DNA from: CF-118 sp035689345
GTDB lineage: Bacteria; Chloroflexota; Dormibacteria; Dormibacterales; Dormibacteraceae
Length of the DNA stretch: 28,949 bases
NCBI GenBank assembly: GCA_035689345.1
Contig: DASSLR010000096.1
Location: forward strand, 1 to 28,949
Reading direction: 5' to 3'
Under the pieces are notes generated by a model. That model had not been told where the DNA came from and did not search any database. It worked only from the letters and a program-made list of their open reading frames with translations. Shown here piece by piece: positions 1 to 7,447 of the stretch; positions within the stretch are counted from its first letter, which is position 1; the number at the start of each line of letters is the position of its first letter. The translations under genes and the position numbers were made by a program.

Positions 1-347
1 TGATGGTTGAGGTCGTAGGCCATGGCCGCGGATCCGCCGGGGGGCGGGCTGTCGGCAGGAGCGTGCTGCGTCCAACCGTTGACGTCCCACGTCCACGTGT
101 CGGCCAGCCCGACGCCGCCGAACAGCACCATCACGCGGTGGTCGATGTCGAAGGCGAACGCGGCGTTCGCGCGCGCGGCCGGGGCGCCGGGATTGAAGGC
201 GGCCGCGGCGCATCGCTTCTGACCGGTCGGGGGCGATACCCGGCTCCCGGACGCGTTCGCCGCCGTGGAAACGGATCCGGCCGTGCCGCACGCCGTCAGG
301 GCGATGAGGGTCAGCAAAACCCAGCCAAGACCGCGTATCGCGCGCAT
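1..347 (-). CDS. Kelch-type beta-propeller lipoprotein, N-terminal part (runs off the left edge)
   Basis: The minus strand is open from an ATG at 347-345 to the window edge, giving 115 codons. The N-terminus has a basic start (MRAIRG), a hydrophobic stretch and the lipobox LTAC-G, so it should be exported and lipid-anchored at about Cys20. After a Ser/Ala/Gly/Pro-rich linker comes a kelch-like blade: FDIDHRVMVLFGG, then DTWTWDVNGWTQ, then the start of a second blade (AMAYDLNH). This pattern, with 'GG' followed by 'DTW.W....W', is typical of kelch/galactose-oxidase propellers in bacterial surface proteins. Function and substrate cannot be read from the fragment. It is divergent from the membrane protein at 459. 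The plus-strand open frames over the same bases have no recognisable protein pattern. Confidence 0.8.
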   Translation of the reverse strand, partial: MRAIRGLGWVLLTLIALTACGTAGSVSTAANASGSRVSPPTGQKRCAAAAFNPGAPAARANAAFAFDIDHRVMVLFGGVGLADTWTWDVNGWTQHAPADSPPPGGSAAMAYDLNH

Positions 348-373
348 CGTCGAAGACGGCAACGTCAGGCCGC

Positions 374-401
374 TTGCCGAGTTACGCCGGAAGGCATAAG
401 T
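374..401 (+). promoter_or_regulatory. Possible promoter for the small membrane protein gene
   Basis: TTGCCG at 374-379 and ATAAGT at 396-401, spaced 16 nt apart, lie in the divergent gap between the kelch lipoprotein and the gene at 459. The match to a sigma-70-type promoter is only moderate, so this is a suggestion. Confidence 0.3.
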
Positions 402-458
402 GATCTACGCCAGCCCGGCGTTTGAGTTGCAGATCTTGAGGCGGGAAGGGACGGCGAA

Positions 459-794
459 ATGAGCAAGGCAACGGTGCGCAAAGTCTTCGTGATGGGCCTC
501 GTGTTGTGGGTCGTCGGCGGCGTGCTGGCGGCGCTTACGATGCAGGGCGGCCAGTCTCCACACCCAGGGGTCTACTCCGCCGGCCTGGCGCTGGTGGCGG
601 TCGGGGCGCTGGTGGAGGTCATCTCCTGGATCCTGGCGCTGATCTCGGTCGCGCTGCTCGGGCGATGGGGATGGTTCCTGGCGATGCTCATCCTGGCCCC
701 GCTCGGCCTGCTGCTGATCGTCATGATCATCTACTCGTTTGTCGGGCCGTCGCAGCCTCGCGCAGCCCGGCGCCGGCAGCTTTCCGCAGGCTGA
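459..794 (+). CDS. Small integral membrane protein, unknown function
   Basis: This 111-residue protein has three predicted membrane segments, at about residues 9-27 (VFVMGLVLWVVGG..), 41-67 (AGLALVAVGALVEVISWILALISVALL) and 70-92 (GWFLAMLILAPLGLLLIVMIIYSF), followed by a short basic tail (RAARRR). A purine-rich stretch (GGGAAGGGACGG) just before the ATG can serve as ribosome binding site. I do not recognise a named family. It stands between a divergent lipoprotein gene and a cyclase gene that has its own apparent promoter, so it is probably monocistronic. Confidence 0.7.
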   Translation: MSKATVRKVFVMGLVLWVVGGVLAALTMQGGQSPHPGVYSAGLALVAVGALVEVISWILALISVALLGRWGWFLAMLILAPLGLLLIVMIIYSFVGPSQPRAARRRQLSAG

Positions 795-799
795 CCTCA

Positions 800-815
800 G
801 CCCGGTAGGCCGGGC
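800..815 (+). terminator. GC hairpin after the small membrane protein gene
   Basis: GCCCGG / TAGG loop / CCGGGC forms a perfect 6-bp stem five bases after the stop codon at 794. There is no T-run, so intrinsic termination is uncertain. Confidence 0.3.
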
Positions 816-827
816 CGCGCGGGTGAT

Positions 828-833
828 TACACT
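828..833 (+). promoter_or_regulatory. -10 hexamer TACACT, apparently leaderless promoter of the cyclase gene
   Basis: TACACT lies 8 nt before the GTG at 842 and there is no Shine-Dalgarno sequence between them. Transcription starting at the usual distance from a -10 element would begin on or next to the GTG. Confidence 0.55.
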
Positions 834-841
834 CCGGCATC

Positions 842-3800
842 GTGGCTTCGGAGCGGCGAATCGTGACAGCCCTCTTCGCGGACATCGCCGGCTCGACGAG
901 CTTTGGCGCCTCCGAGGATCCCGAAGAGGTTCGCGACCTCATGGGCCGCTACTACGGAACCGCGCGCGATGTCATCACGGCGCATGGCGGCACCGTCGAG
1001 AAGTTCATCGGCGATGCGGTGATGGCCGTCTTCGGGCTGCCACGCGCTCATGGCGATGACGCGGTGAGAGCAATCGCGGCGGCGATCGCGCTCCGGGATC
1101 GCCTCAGGTCGGACGCGGACCTCGCCCGCCTCCGGCTGAGATTTGGACTCGCGACGGGAGAGGTGTTCGGCTCGCGCGAGACCGACCGAGGCGACTTCCT
1201 CGCCACCGGCGACGCGGTCAACGTAGCGGCCCGTCTCCAGCAAGCGGCCGCGCCCGATGAGATCGTGGCCACCGACCGGACCGCGTGGGATGCGCGGAGC
1301 ACGTTCGAATTCGGCCCGGCGCGCCAGGTTGACATTCAGGGTCGCGGCGAGCCGGTCATCGTGCGCACCCTGATCGGTCCAGGCAAGGGTCGCCTCGGCC
1401 AGTCGCCTCTTCCCTTTGTAGGTCGCGTCGACGAGCTCGACCAGCTACGCCTGACGGCGCGACGGAGCTTCAGGGACAGGATCCCGGCGGTCGTGAGCAT
1501 CGTCGCGCCGGCAGGTACCGGAAAGACACGGCTCGTCGAGGAATTCCTGGACGTGGCGCTACCGGAGCTCGTGTCGAACGCCAGGGTTGAAACAGCGCAG
1601 TGCCTCCCCTACGGCGCCCAGCTGACCTACTGGCCGCTGCGGTCGGTGCTCTTCAGCCTTGCCGGCATCGGTGCCGAGAGCTCACAGCTGCCGGTGGTCG
1701 AAGCGGTGCAGCGATGGCTTGGCGACAGGCGCGACGCCGAGCTGCTGGCCGCGACCGTTGGCGCCGAGAGCGCCACCCCTTCCGATCCGACCGAGCTCTT
1801 CGCCGCGTGGCGCTCGGCCCTGGCCAGGGCGGCCGCCGACAATCCGCTGGTCATCGTTTTCGAGGACCTCCACTGGTCGAGCGACAGCCTTCTCGACCTG
1901 GTCGAGTTCGTCATGGATCCAAGGGAGGCGGTCCCCATCCTGATGATTGCGATCGCCCGGCCAGAGCTCATCGATCGGAGACCCGCCTGGGGCGGCGGTC
2001 GCCGGAACTTCGTCTCGATATATCTCGATCCGCTGCCCGAGGCCGACATCGCCGCCCTCATCGGCCCCCTCCTGGAAGGTGTGCCGGTGGATACGGTGCG
2101 CGAGGTCGCGCGGCGCTCGGAGGGCAACCCATTCTTCGCCGGCGAGCTCGCACAGGCCGTGCTGGAGCGGGCAGGCGAGGCGCTACCGGACACCGTGCAG
2201 GCGACCGTGCTCGCCCGCCTGGACCTGCTCAACGAAGGCGAGCGGCGGTTGCTCCAGGTGGCCTCTGTGTTCGGACGCTCGTTCCGGCCGGAAGGCCTGC
2301 GCGCGATCGCCCCGGAGGTCGGGGACCGCGAGTCAGACCTGATCGACGAGTTGATGGCGCGCGACATGCTGCGGCGCCAGGACGCCGAGCACCTCGCGTT
2401 CCGGCACATCCTCATCCGCGACGTCGCGTACTCCACGCTGCCACGCGCGGAGCGCAGCCGCCTTCACGCCGCAGCCGGCGACTGGTTCGAATCACGCGCG
2501 GGCGGTCGAGAGGAAGAGGTCGCCGAGATCGTCGCGCTCCACTTTCGCGAGGCCATGTACAGCGCGGGCTCGAGGTCGCCGGTTGCCGCCGACTTGCGCC
2601 GCAAGGCCGGCCGGTGGTTGCTGCGCGCGGGCGAGATGGCCGCGAGCGCGGCCGCGTCCCGAGAGGCGGAGGCGCATTTCCGGGCCGCGCTGGAATGCTT
2701 CGACGACCCCGACGAGGCAGCCGCCATCTGGGCGCGCCTGGGCGAGGTCCTGCGGCTATATCCCAGCGGCTTCGAGGCTTACAAGCACGCCTACGCCCTC
2801 GCGCGGGATCCGACCCGCCGCCTGGCGAGCATCGCCGGGCTCCTGCTCAGCGGAATGCGCTACGCGCGCACCAATTTTTCGGAGGAGGAGGTGGAGGCCG
2901 CGATCGACGAAGGGGACGCACTTCTGCAGGCCGTCAAGGACACGGCGCTCGAAGCCAGGTTCCTGGCCGGCGTCGGTTTCCAGACGAACTGGGCCCTGGC
3001 GCGAGGCTTGCGACTGGCAGACGCCACTGCTCGCCGCGCGGAACGGAGCGCCACCAGAGGCGCGGAGCTCGCCCAATCGCTGGGCGCGCCAGACCTCGTC
3101 AGCGTTTGCCTGGACTCTGTGGGATCGTGCGCGATGTACCGGCTGGACTGGCAGGCCGTTCGCGAGCACGCGGAAACGCGACGTGCATTTGGCGAGAGGC
3201 TTTCGTTGCCAGAAATCATGGACGCGGACCACGTGGTCTGCTGGTCGTCATCTGTGCTGGGCGACCCTCACCGAGTCGATCGCACCAACCGGGAAGCGGC
3301 TGCCCGACTCAGGCCAGGCCAGCTCCCGGAGTGGCGCCTGTCCATCCTCTGCTGGCGGCTTCGGGTGGAGTACACGCTGGGCGAATGGGCCGAGGCCACC
3401 GACACCATCGATCAGGCCCTCGCCGCGTGGCGGTCGCTGGGCAGCCCGGGTATGGGGTGGGTGCGCGTCGGATTCCGGCCCGGGCTGTTGATCGCGAGGG
3501 GTAGGCGCGACGCGGCCCGGAGCAACGCGATGGCTGGAGCGTTCAGGGCCGCGAACAGCGCGACGCCGCCCGTGCCCTATGACATCGCGCTTGTCGATGA
3601 CGACCTGGACGGGCTGGCGCGATCGGTGTTCGGTTCCGCAGGTTACGGGTTCGGGGCGCCAATCATGGCCGACGCCCTGCGGCAGCTGGTCGACGCCGAA
3701 CGAGATTCGATTGACGTGATCGAGAGCATCCCTCCGGCACACCGTCGTCTTCCTGTCGTTGCGCCTCATGTCGCGAGGGCACTCGGAATGGCGGCGCGGG

Positions 3801-3979
3801 ACGTCGATCAGCTCCGGGCCGCGCTCGACCTTGCCCGGACTGCATCGGACGTGCCGTTGATCGCGCGGCTATGTCTGGAGGTTGGACGCCTCGCGAACGA
3901 ACCGTCGCTCGTCGCCGAGGGCCACGACGCGCTGGTGAAGATGGGCGACCTGGTGCAGCTGGAACGCTACGGCCTCTGA
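842..3979 (+). CDS. Class III nucleotidyl cyclase fused to AAA ATPase and TPR-like region
   Basis: A 1045-residue regulator. Residues 1-180 are a class III cyclase domain: metal-binding Asp14 (LFADIAGST) and Asp58 (KFIGDAVMAVFG), purine-selecting Lys54 and Asp124, and Asn127/Arg131 in GDAVNVAARL. All key residues are present, and the Lys/Asp pair favours ATP, so cAMP synthesis is likely. Residues 192-460 are an AAA/STAND-type ATPase with PFVGR, Walker A APAGTGKT (222-229) and Walker B PLVIVFEDLHW (about 335-345). The remaining ~550 residues are alpha-helical and Ala/Arg-rich, consistent with degenerate TPR repeats. This architecture is common in Actinobacteria and Chloroflexi, where partners are mostly unknown. 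It appears soluble. The start is GTG at 842, behind a -10 hexamer with no leader. Confidence 0.9.
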   Translation: MASERRIVTALFADIAGSTSFGASEDPEEVRDLMGRYYGTARDVITAHGGTVEKFIGDAVMAVFGLPRAHGDDAVRAIAAAIALRDRLRSDADLARLRLRFGLATGEVFGSRETDRGDFLATGDAVNVAARLQQAAAPDEIVATDRTAWDARSTFEFGPARQVDIQGRGEPVIVRTLIGPGKGRLGQSPLPFVGRVDELDQLRLTARRSFRDRIPAVVSIVAPAGTGKTRLVEEFLDVALPELVSNARVETAQCLPYGAQLTYWPLRSVLFSLAGIGAESSQLPVVEAVQRWLGDRRDAELLAATVGAESATPSDPTELFAAWRSALARAAADNPLVIVFEDLHWSSDSLLDLVEFVMDPREAVPILMIAIARPELIDRRPAWGGGRRNFVSIYLDPLPEADIAALIGPLLEGVPVDTVREVARRSEGNPFFAGELAQAVLERAGEALPDTVQATVLARLDLLNEGERRLLQVASVFGRSFRPEGLRAIAPEVGDRESDLIDELMARDMLRRQDAEHLAFRHILIRDVAYSTLPRAERSRLHAAAGDWFESRAGGREEEVAEIVALHFREAMYSAGSRSPVAADLRRKAGRWLLRAGEMAASAAASREAEAHFRAALECFDDPDEAAAIWARLGEVLRLYPSGFEAYKHAYALARDPTRRLASIAGLLLSGMRYARTNFSEEEVEAAIDEGDALLQAVKDTALEARFLAGVGFQTNWALARGLRLADATARRAERSATRGAELAQSLGAPDLVSVCLDSVGSCAMYRLDWQAVREHAETRRAFGERLSLPEIMDADHVVCWSSSVLGDPHRVDRTNREAAARLRPGQLPEWRLSILCWRLRVEYTLGEWAEATDTIDQALAAWRSLGSPGMGWVRVGFRPGLLIARGRRDAARSNAMAGAFRAANSATPPVPYDIALVDDDLDGLARSVFGSAGYGFGAPIMADALRQLVDAERDSIDVIESIPPAHRRLPVVAPHVARALGMAARDVDQLRAALDLARTASDVPLIARLCLEVGRLANEPSLVAEGHDALVKMGDLVQLERYGL

Positions 3980-4175
3980 CTCTTCTGGGCACGACTGGGA
4001 AGGCGTAGTCCTCGACCGGCGGAATGTAGTCGCCGCTAGCGCCAAGGGCCACGACCCTCCATAGGCCGGGAAACGATGCCAGCTTGAGCATGGATACGCG
4101 CCTCTGTGAGTGTGCCGGGGCGGAAGGCTTCGAAACGTTACCCGGCTGGCCAGGGGGTATCATGCCGGGCCAGCC
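3980..4175. other. Intergenic stretch with no convincing gene
   Basis: This stretch between the cyclase stop and the lipoprotein start has no gene I can support. A short minus-strand reading from an ATG near 4092 looks protein-like for about 39 codons and then runs into the antisense of the cyclase gene. TATCAT at 4158-4163 may be the -10 element of the next gene. Confidence 0.5.
4158..4163 (+). promoter_or_regulatory. Possible -10 hexamer TATCAT of the lipoprotein gene
   Basis: TATCAT lies 12 nt before the chosen GTG at 4176. A start site 6-8 nt after it would leave a leader of only a few bases and no room for a Shine-Dalgarno sequence. Confidence 0.35.
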
Positions 4176-4733
4176 GTGGCGTCGAGGCTCTTGATCGCAA
4201 TGGTGGGGGTGGCCACCGTTCTAATTGCTGCGTGCGGCGGCTCAACGACCTCGTCCTCCAGCGCGACGCCGACCGCTGCCGTCGACCCCTGCCTTGTGGG
4301 GACGTGGACTACGGTTCCCTTGACCGAGAACTCCCCGGCTAATGACGAAGACATCAGGTACAGCGGAGGCGCGGGCGAGGTCTTCACGATCACCGCCCAG
4401 GGCGCAGTGACCATCGACACGCACGCAGCCCAGCAGGTCGTTTTCGTATCGGCCGGCCAAACGTTCACCGCGACGGTCATGGGCACGGGCCGAGGAACGC
4501 TGAGAACCATCACCAGCAGCGAGTTCATTTACAAGCCGAGCGCCGGCGACACTTTCACAACAACCTCGTTCGATTCGAACGGTGTGGCGCTGGGGCCACC
4601 GAGGCCTGACTCCGCTTTCATAGCTGACTACACGTGCACCCCGGGGCGGTCGTTCACTTTCTACAAGGACTCGGTCAACTACATGATCGACGGACCCAAG
4701 GTCACCCTTACGGCGGGCAACGCCAACTCGTAG
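4176..4733 (+). CDS. Secreted lipoprotein, unknown function
   Basis: A 185-residue protein with a lipoprotein signal: basic n-region (MASRLL), hydrophobic core and lipobox LIAAC-GG at about Cys20, then a Ser/Thr-rich linker. The mature part begins CLVGTWTTV and carries alternating beta-strand-like segments (EVFTITAQGAVTID, QTFTATVMGTGRGTL, FIYKPSAGDTFTTT), with Cys residues near both ends that may form a disulfide. The 'LVGTW' opening followed by strands resembles lipocalin-like or META-type small beta-barrel lipoproteins, but I cannot assign a family. GTG at 4176 was chosen because it gives a compact signal peptide; a longer in-frame reading from 4110 would place 22 non-signal residues in front. 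Confidence 0.7.
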   Translation: MASRLLIAMVGVATVLIAACGGSTTSSSSATPTAAVDPCLVGTWTTVPLTENSPANDEDIRYSGGAGEVFTITAQGAVTIDTHAAQQVVFVSAGQTFTATVMGTGRGTLRTITSSEFIYKPSAGDTFTTTSFDSNGVALGPPRPDSAFIADYTCTPGRSFTFYKDSVNYMIDGPKVTLTAGNANS

Positions 4734-4758
4734 TCGAGAGCATTCGGGGGAGTCGAGG

Positions 4759-4833
4759 TGGCTGGGGAGGAAGGATTCGAACCTTCAACCTTCTGATCCA
4801 GAGTCAGCTGCGCTACCGTTGCGCCACTCCCCA
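4759..4833 (-). tRNA. trnQ: tRNA-Gln (anticodon CUG)
   Basis: Read on the minus strand from 4833: acceptor TGGGGAG pairs perfectly with CTCCCCA, D-arm GCGC / AACGGTA / GCGC, anticodon loop CTCTGGA with anticodon CTG at positions 34-36, T-arm GAAGG / TTCGAAT / CCTTC, discriminator G, and an encoded CCA (4761-4759). The anticodon stem has one mismatched pair (G27-A43). CTG decodes CAG, so this is glutamine. The total is 75 nt including CCA. It lies just downstream of the DUF5808-like gene on the same strand, with its own -10 element. Confidence 0.95.
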
Positions 4834-4846
4834 AGCTCGGGGCGCC

Positions 4847-4852
4847 ATTTTA
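4847..4852 (-). promoter_or_regulatory. -10 hexamer TAAAAT of the tRNA-Gln gene
   Basis: Minus-strand TAAAAT ends 13 nt before the tRNA 5' end, which would give a short 5' leader for RNase P to remove. No clear -35 element is visible at 17 nt. Confidence 0.45.
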
Positions 4853-4869
4853 AGAGTCGCCGGAAACGG

Positions 4870-5229
4870 CTACCTGCGCGGCTCCTCCAGGTCGACGGTA
4901 CGGGGTGAGCGCTCCACGTAGAGCGGCGGTGCGGCCCCCATCAGCCTGTCGAATATGTCCTCGAGCAGAACTTTGGCCTGGTACAGGTTCACCGCCCAGC
5001 CGACCCCGAAAACCCGGTCGCTGAACAATTGCTCAGAATCGGGGTTCCAGTAAGCGCTCCGTATGCGTTCCCAAGTAGGGGGTCGGAAGTCGTAGGGTAC
5101 GAGACCGAAAACGCGACCGTGCCACGTGCGCTCTGGTTCGGGCTTGGCAAGCTCGGTGGCCACCGCGGCCACGACCAGCCCAACCACGGCCAGGCGGAGC
5201 AATCGGCGGAATCCTCGCAAAGCCCCCAT
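4870..5229 (-). CDS. Membrane-anchored DUF5808-like protein
   Basis: A 119-residue protein. The N-terminal segment (residues 1-27) is basic then hydrophobic (LLRLAVVGLVVAAVATELA), an uncleaved anchor or signal. The rest is soluble and contains PYDFRPPTWERIRSAYWNP, then LFSDRVFGVGWAVNL. The pattern 'WNP....LF...FG.GW..N' matches what I recall of DUF5808 domains (YNPDDPRLFVPKRFGLGWTLN). No enzymatic role is known to me. It is divergent from the YvcK-like gene, with a 66-bp shared upstream region; a TACGCT hexamer on its strand (5246-5241) lies 11 nt before its ATG. The tRNA-Gln gene follows downstream. Confidence 0.65.
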   Translation of the reverse strand: MGALRGFRRLLRLAVVGLVVAAVATELAKPEPERTWHGRVFGLVPYDFRPPTWERIRSAYWNPDSEQLFSDRVFGVGWAVNLYQAKVLLEDIFDRLMGAAPPLYVERSPRTVDLEEPRR

Positions 5230-5240
5230 ACTTCAAGGAG

Positions 5241-5246
5241 AGCGTA
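5241..5246 (-). promoter_or_regulatory. Possible -10 hexamer TACGCT of the DUF5808-like gene
   Basis: The same hexamer precedes the DinB gene at exactly 7 nt. Here the gap to the ATG is 11 nt, so a leader of a few bases is expected. Confidence 0.3.
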
Positions 5247-5295
5247 GCCCACAGTAACCGTGCACGTCCTGAACACGTTGAGGCAAGCGGGGTAG

Positions 5296-6570
5296 ATGGC
5301 CAAGAGGCTCCAATCCACGGCGCGCTGGTTGCGCTGGCTCACACCTGGGCTCGAGATCAAGCGCTGGCTGCTGCTGCTCATGTTCGCCGAGCTGGTGCTC
5401 GTGCTCGGTGCCGCCTACGCGTTGAAGGAGATCTACCAGACCGCCACGCTGCCACGGCAGTTCTACTACATCACCCTGCAGTTCTGGCCCTACTGGGCGC
5501 GCGCGACGGTGTTCGGCATCCTCGGCGTCGGACTGCTGGCGTTCAGCTACCTGAAGCTCACGCAGTCGGTGCTCGGTCCATTCCTACCCGGCACGAGCGG
5601 CGGCAGCATCGTCGAGATCATCCACGCGTTCCGGCTGCGCGGGCGCGGCCCGCGCATCGTCGCCATCGGCGGCGGCACGGGGATGTCGGCGCTGCTGCGC
5701 GGACTGAAGACCTACACGTCGAACCTGTCGGCCATCCTCACCGTCGCGGACGACGGCGGGTCGTCAGGACGCCTCCGCGACGAGTACCGCGTGCTGCCGC
5801 CGGGAGACTTTCGCCAGTGCCTCATCGCACTCGCCGACGCCGAGCCGCTGATGAAGCAGCTCTTCGACCACCGCTTCACCGAAGGCTCGCTCGACGGCCA
5901 CTCGTTCGGCAACCTCTTCATCATGGCCATGGCCGACGTCACCGGTAACTTCGAGCACGCGCTGCGGGAATCGGGCAAGGTGCTCGCGGTCAAGGGCACG
6001 ATCGTCCCCTCGACGTTGCAGGACGTGACGCTCGTCGCGTCGATCAACGGCAGCAACGTCGAAGGTGAGTCGAAGATCCCGAAGCAGAACGGAAAGATCA
6101 GCCAGGTCTTCCTCAAGCCTGATGGCGCTCAGGTCAACCCTGAGGCGGCGCAGGCGATCCTGAACGCCGAGCTCATCGTCATCGGGCCCGGCTCGCTATA
6201 CACGTCGATTCTGCCGAATCTCCTGGTGGAAGGCATGGTCGAGGCGATCAAGGCGTCGCCGGCGCTGAAGCTGCTGGTGGTGAACCTCGCGTCTCAACCC
6301 GGCGAGACGGATGGATATGGAGTCGGCGACTACGTGGGGGTGATCCGCCAGCACGTCGGGTCGAACCTGTTCGATTTCGTCCTCGTCAACTCCAACCACT
6401 CGCACATACCGACGGGCGGTCAGTCCCAGGTGATCTTCAAGGCGGAGGACGCAAGCAGCAACCCGGAGGTGCGCTTCATCGCGGCCGACGTGGTGAACTC
6501 GCGCATTCCTTCCCACCACGACCCGGACAAGCTCGCCCGGGTGATCATGCGGAAAGTGTGGCAGGCCTAG
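5296..6570 (+). CDS. yvcK: YvcK/CofD-like gluconeogenesis factor with N-terminal membrane anchor
   Basis: A 424-residue protein. Residues ~115-424 match the YvcK (CofD-like, UDP-GlcNAc-binding) family: RIVAIGGGTGMSALLRGLK at about 119-137, TVADDGGSSGRLRDEY, LPPGDFRQCLIALAD and VIGPGSLYTSILPNLLV. In Firmicutes and Actinobacteria YvcK binds UDP-N-acetylglucosamine and links carbon metabolism to cell-wall synthesis. Unusually for B. subtilis YvcK, an N-terminal extension of about 110 residues carries two membrane segments (LLLLMFAELVLVLGAAYAL; YWARATVFGILGVGLLAF), so the protein should sit at the inner face of the membrane. The usual neighbours rapZ and whiA are absent. Its last 26 bp overlap the convergent PAP2 gene. 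Confidence 0.9.
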   Translation: MAKRLQSTARWLRWLTPGLEIKRWLLLLMFAELVLVLGAAYALKEIYQTATLPRQFYYITLQFWPYWARATVFGILGVGLLAFSYLKLTQSVLGPFLPGTSGGSIVEIIHAFRLRGRGPRIVAIGGGTGMSALLRGLKTYTSNLSAILTVADDGGSSGRLRDEYRVLPPGDFRQCLIALADAEPLMKQLFDHRFTEGSLDGHSFGNLFIMAMADVTGNFEHALRESGKVLAVKGTIVPSTLQDVTLVASINGSNVEGESKIPKQNGKISQVFLKPDGAQVNPEAAQAILNAELIVIGPGSLYTSILPNLLVEGMVEAIKASPALKLLVVNLASQPGETDGYGVGDYVGVIRQHVGSNLFDFVLVNSNHSHIPTGGQSQVIFKAEDASSNPEVRFIAADVVNSRIPSHHDPDKLARVIMRKVWQA

Positions 6571-7447
6571 CCCTGTAGCGCCGGGCGACCACCTCGACGA
6601 TCGCCATCGCGACGGCGACGTAGATGTAACCGTCGAGCGCGTCGACGACGTAGTGCTCGCCGAGATACACGATCGACAGCAGCACGGCCAGAGACCACGC
6701 GACCAGTCCGATCGCCAGCGCGCGCGACCGGCTCCACGCGTACGCGGCGGCGAGCGCAGGGAAGGCCGCGTGCAGCGAGGGAAACGCCGCGAACTGGTTC
6801 GGATTGAAGCTCGCGTAGATCTGTGAGATGAAGTACTTGCCGCCCCACAGCGCCGGAACGGTCTGGTTGTTGATCTTCACGACCTCGCCCGGAAACTGAT
6901 ACCAGGGCGGCGCGCTCGGAAAGAACAGGTAGGTCGCGAACGCCAGGAAGCACATCAATAGAAGCGCGGCGACGAAGCGCCGGTAGTGGTCGCGGTTGTT
7001 CACCCAGAACACAAAGCCGACCACGATGGGCAGGGGGAAATGCATGAAGTAGAAAAACATCGCGATGACGTCCTGCGGGCTCACGACGCCGGGGTGGTAG
7101 AACGCGTGCTGCAGGACAAGCGTCGGGATGGTTCCGCCGAAAAACGCGCGCTCCAGTCCGGACAGGTCGTGCGGCGCGAAACCGGTCTTGGACGCGAACC
7201 CGCGCATCTCTTCGTACGCCAGAAAAAGAATCAGGAAGGGCAGCCAGTCGACGATGAAGCTGCGCCCGCGGCCGAGCGCGATGGCGATCAGCAGGAGCGC
7301 CAGGACCACGAACTCGGGCTCGATGGAGATGCCGCGCCACAGCATCACGCCGAAGATCAGCACGAGATACGCGGCGCTGCCGGCGAGGATGAGCCGCGAC
7401 CGGGGCTGCCGCGGCGCGGCGGCCCGCGGATCAGTCTTTTCGGACAA
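6545..7447 (-). CDS. PAP2-superfamily (AUR1-like) integral membrane phosphatase/transferase
   Basis: A 300-residue polytopic protein with about six or seven membrane segments. Two PAP2 motifs are clear: FPSLHAAFP near residue 220 (catalytic His) and LGEHYVVDALDG near residue 262 (second catalytic His and Asp). The spacing and the preceding 'FFPSAPPWY' segment resemble the AUR1/inositolphosphotransferase branch rather than soluble acid phosphatases. The likely role is dephosphorylation or head-group transfer on a lipid phosphate (undecaprenyl-PP, phosphatidate or phosphoinositol type); the substrate cannot be fixed from sequence. Its ATG lies inside the end of the RidA gene (17-bp overlap), so the two are translationally coupled. 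The 3' end overlaps the convergent yvcK-like gene by 26 bp. Confidence 0.85.
   Translation of the reverse strand: MSEKTDPRAAAPRQPRSRLILAGSAAYLVLIFGVMLWRGISIEPEFVVLALLLIAIALGRGRSFIVDWLPFLILFLAYEEMRGFASKTGFAPHDLSGLERAFFGGTIPTLVLQHAFYHPGVVSPQDVIAMFFYFMHFPLPIVVGFVFWVNNRDHYRRFVAALLLMCFLAFATYLFFPSAPPWYQFPGEVVKINNQTVPALWGGKYFISQIYASFNPNQFAAFPSLHAAFPALAAAYAWSRSRALAIGLVAWSLAVLLSIVYLGEHYVVDALDGYIYVAVAMAIVEVVARRYRARPATLSA

Noticed and set aside
1600..3504. Large plus-strand open frame inside the cyclase gene
   Set aside because: It is an alternative frame of the cyclase with Arg/Pro/Gly-rich composition and no motifs.
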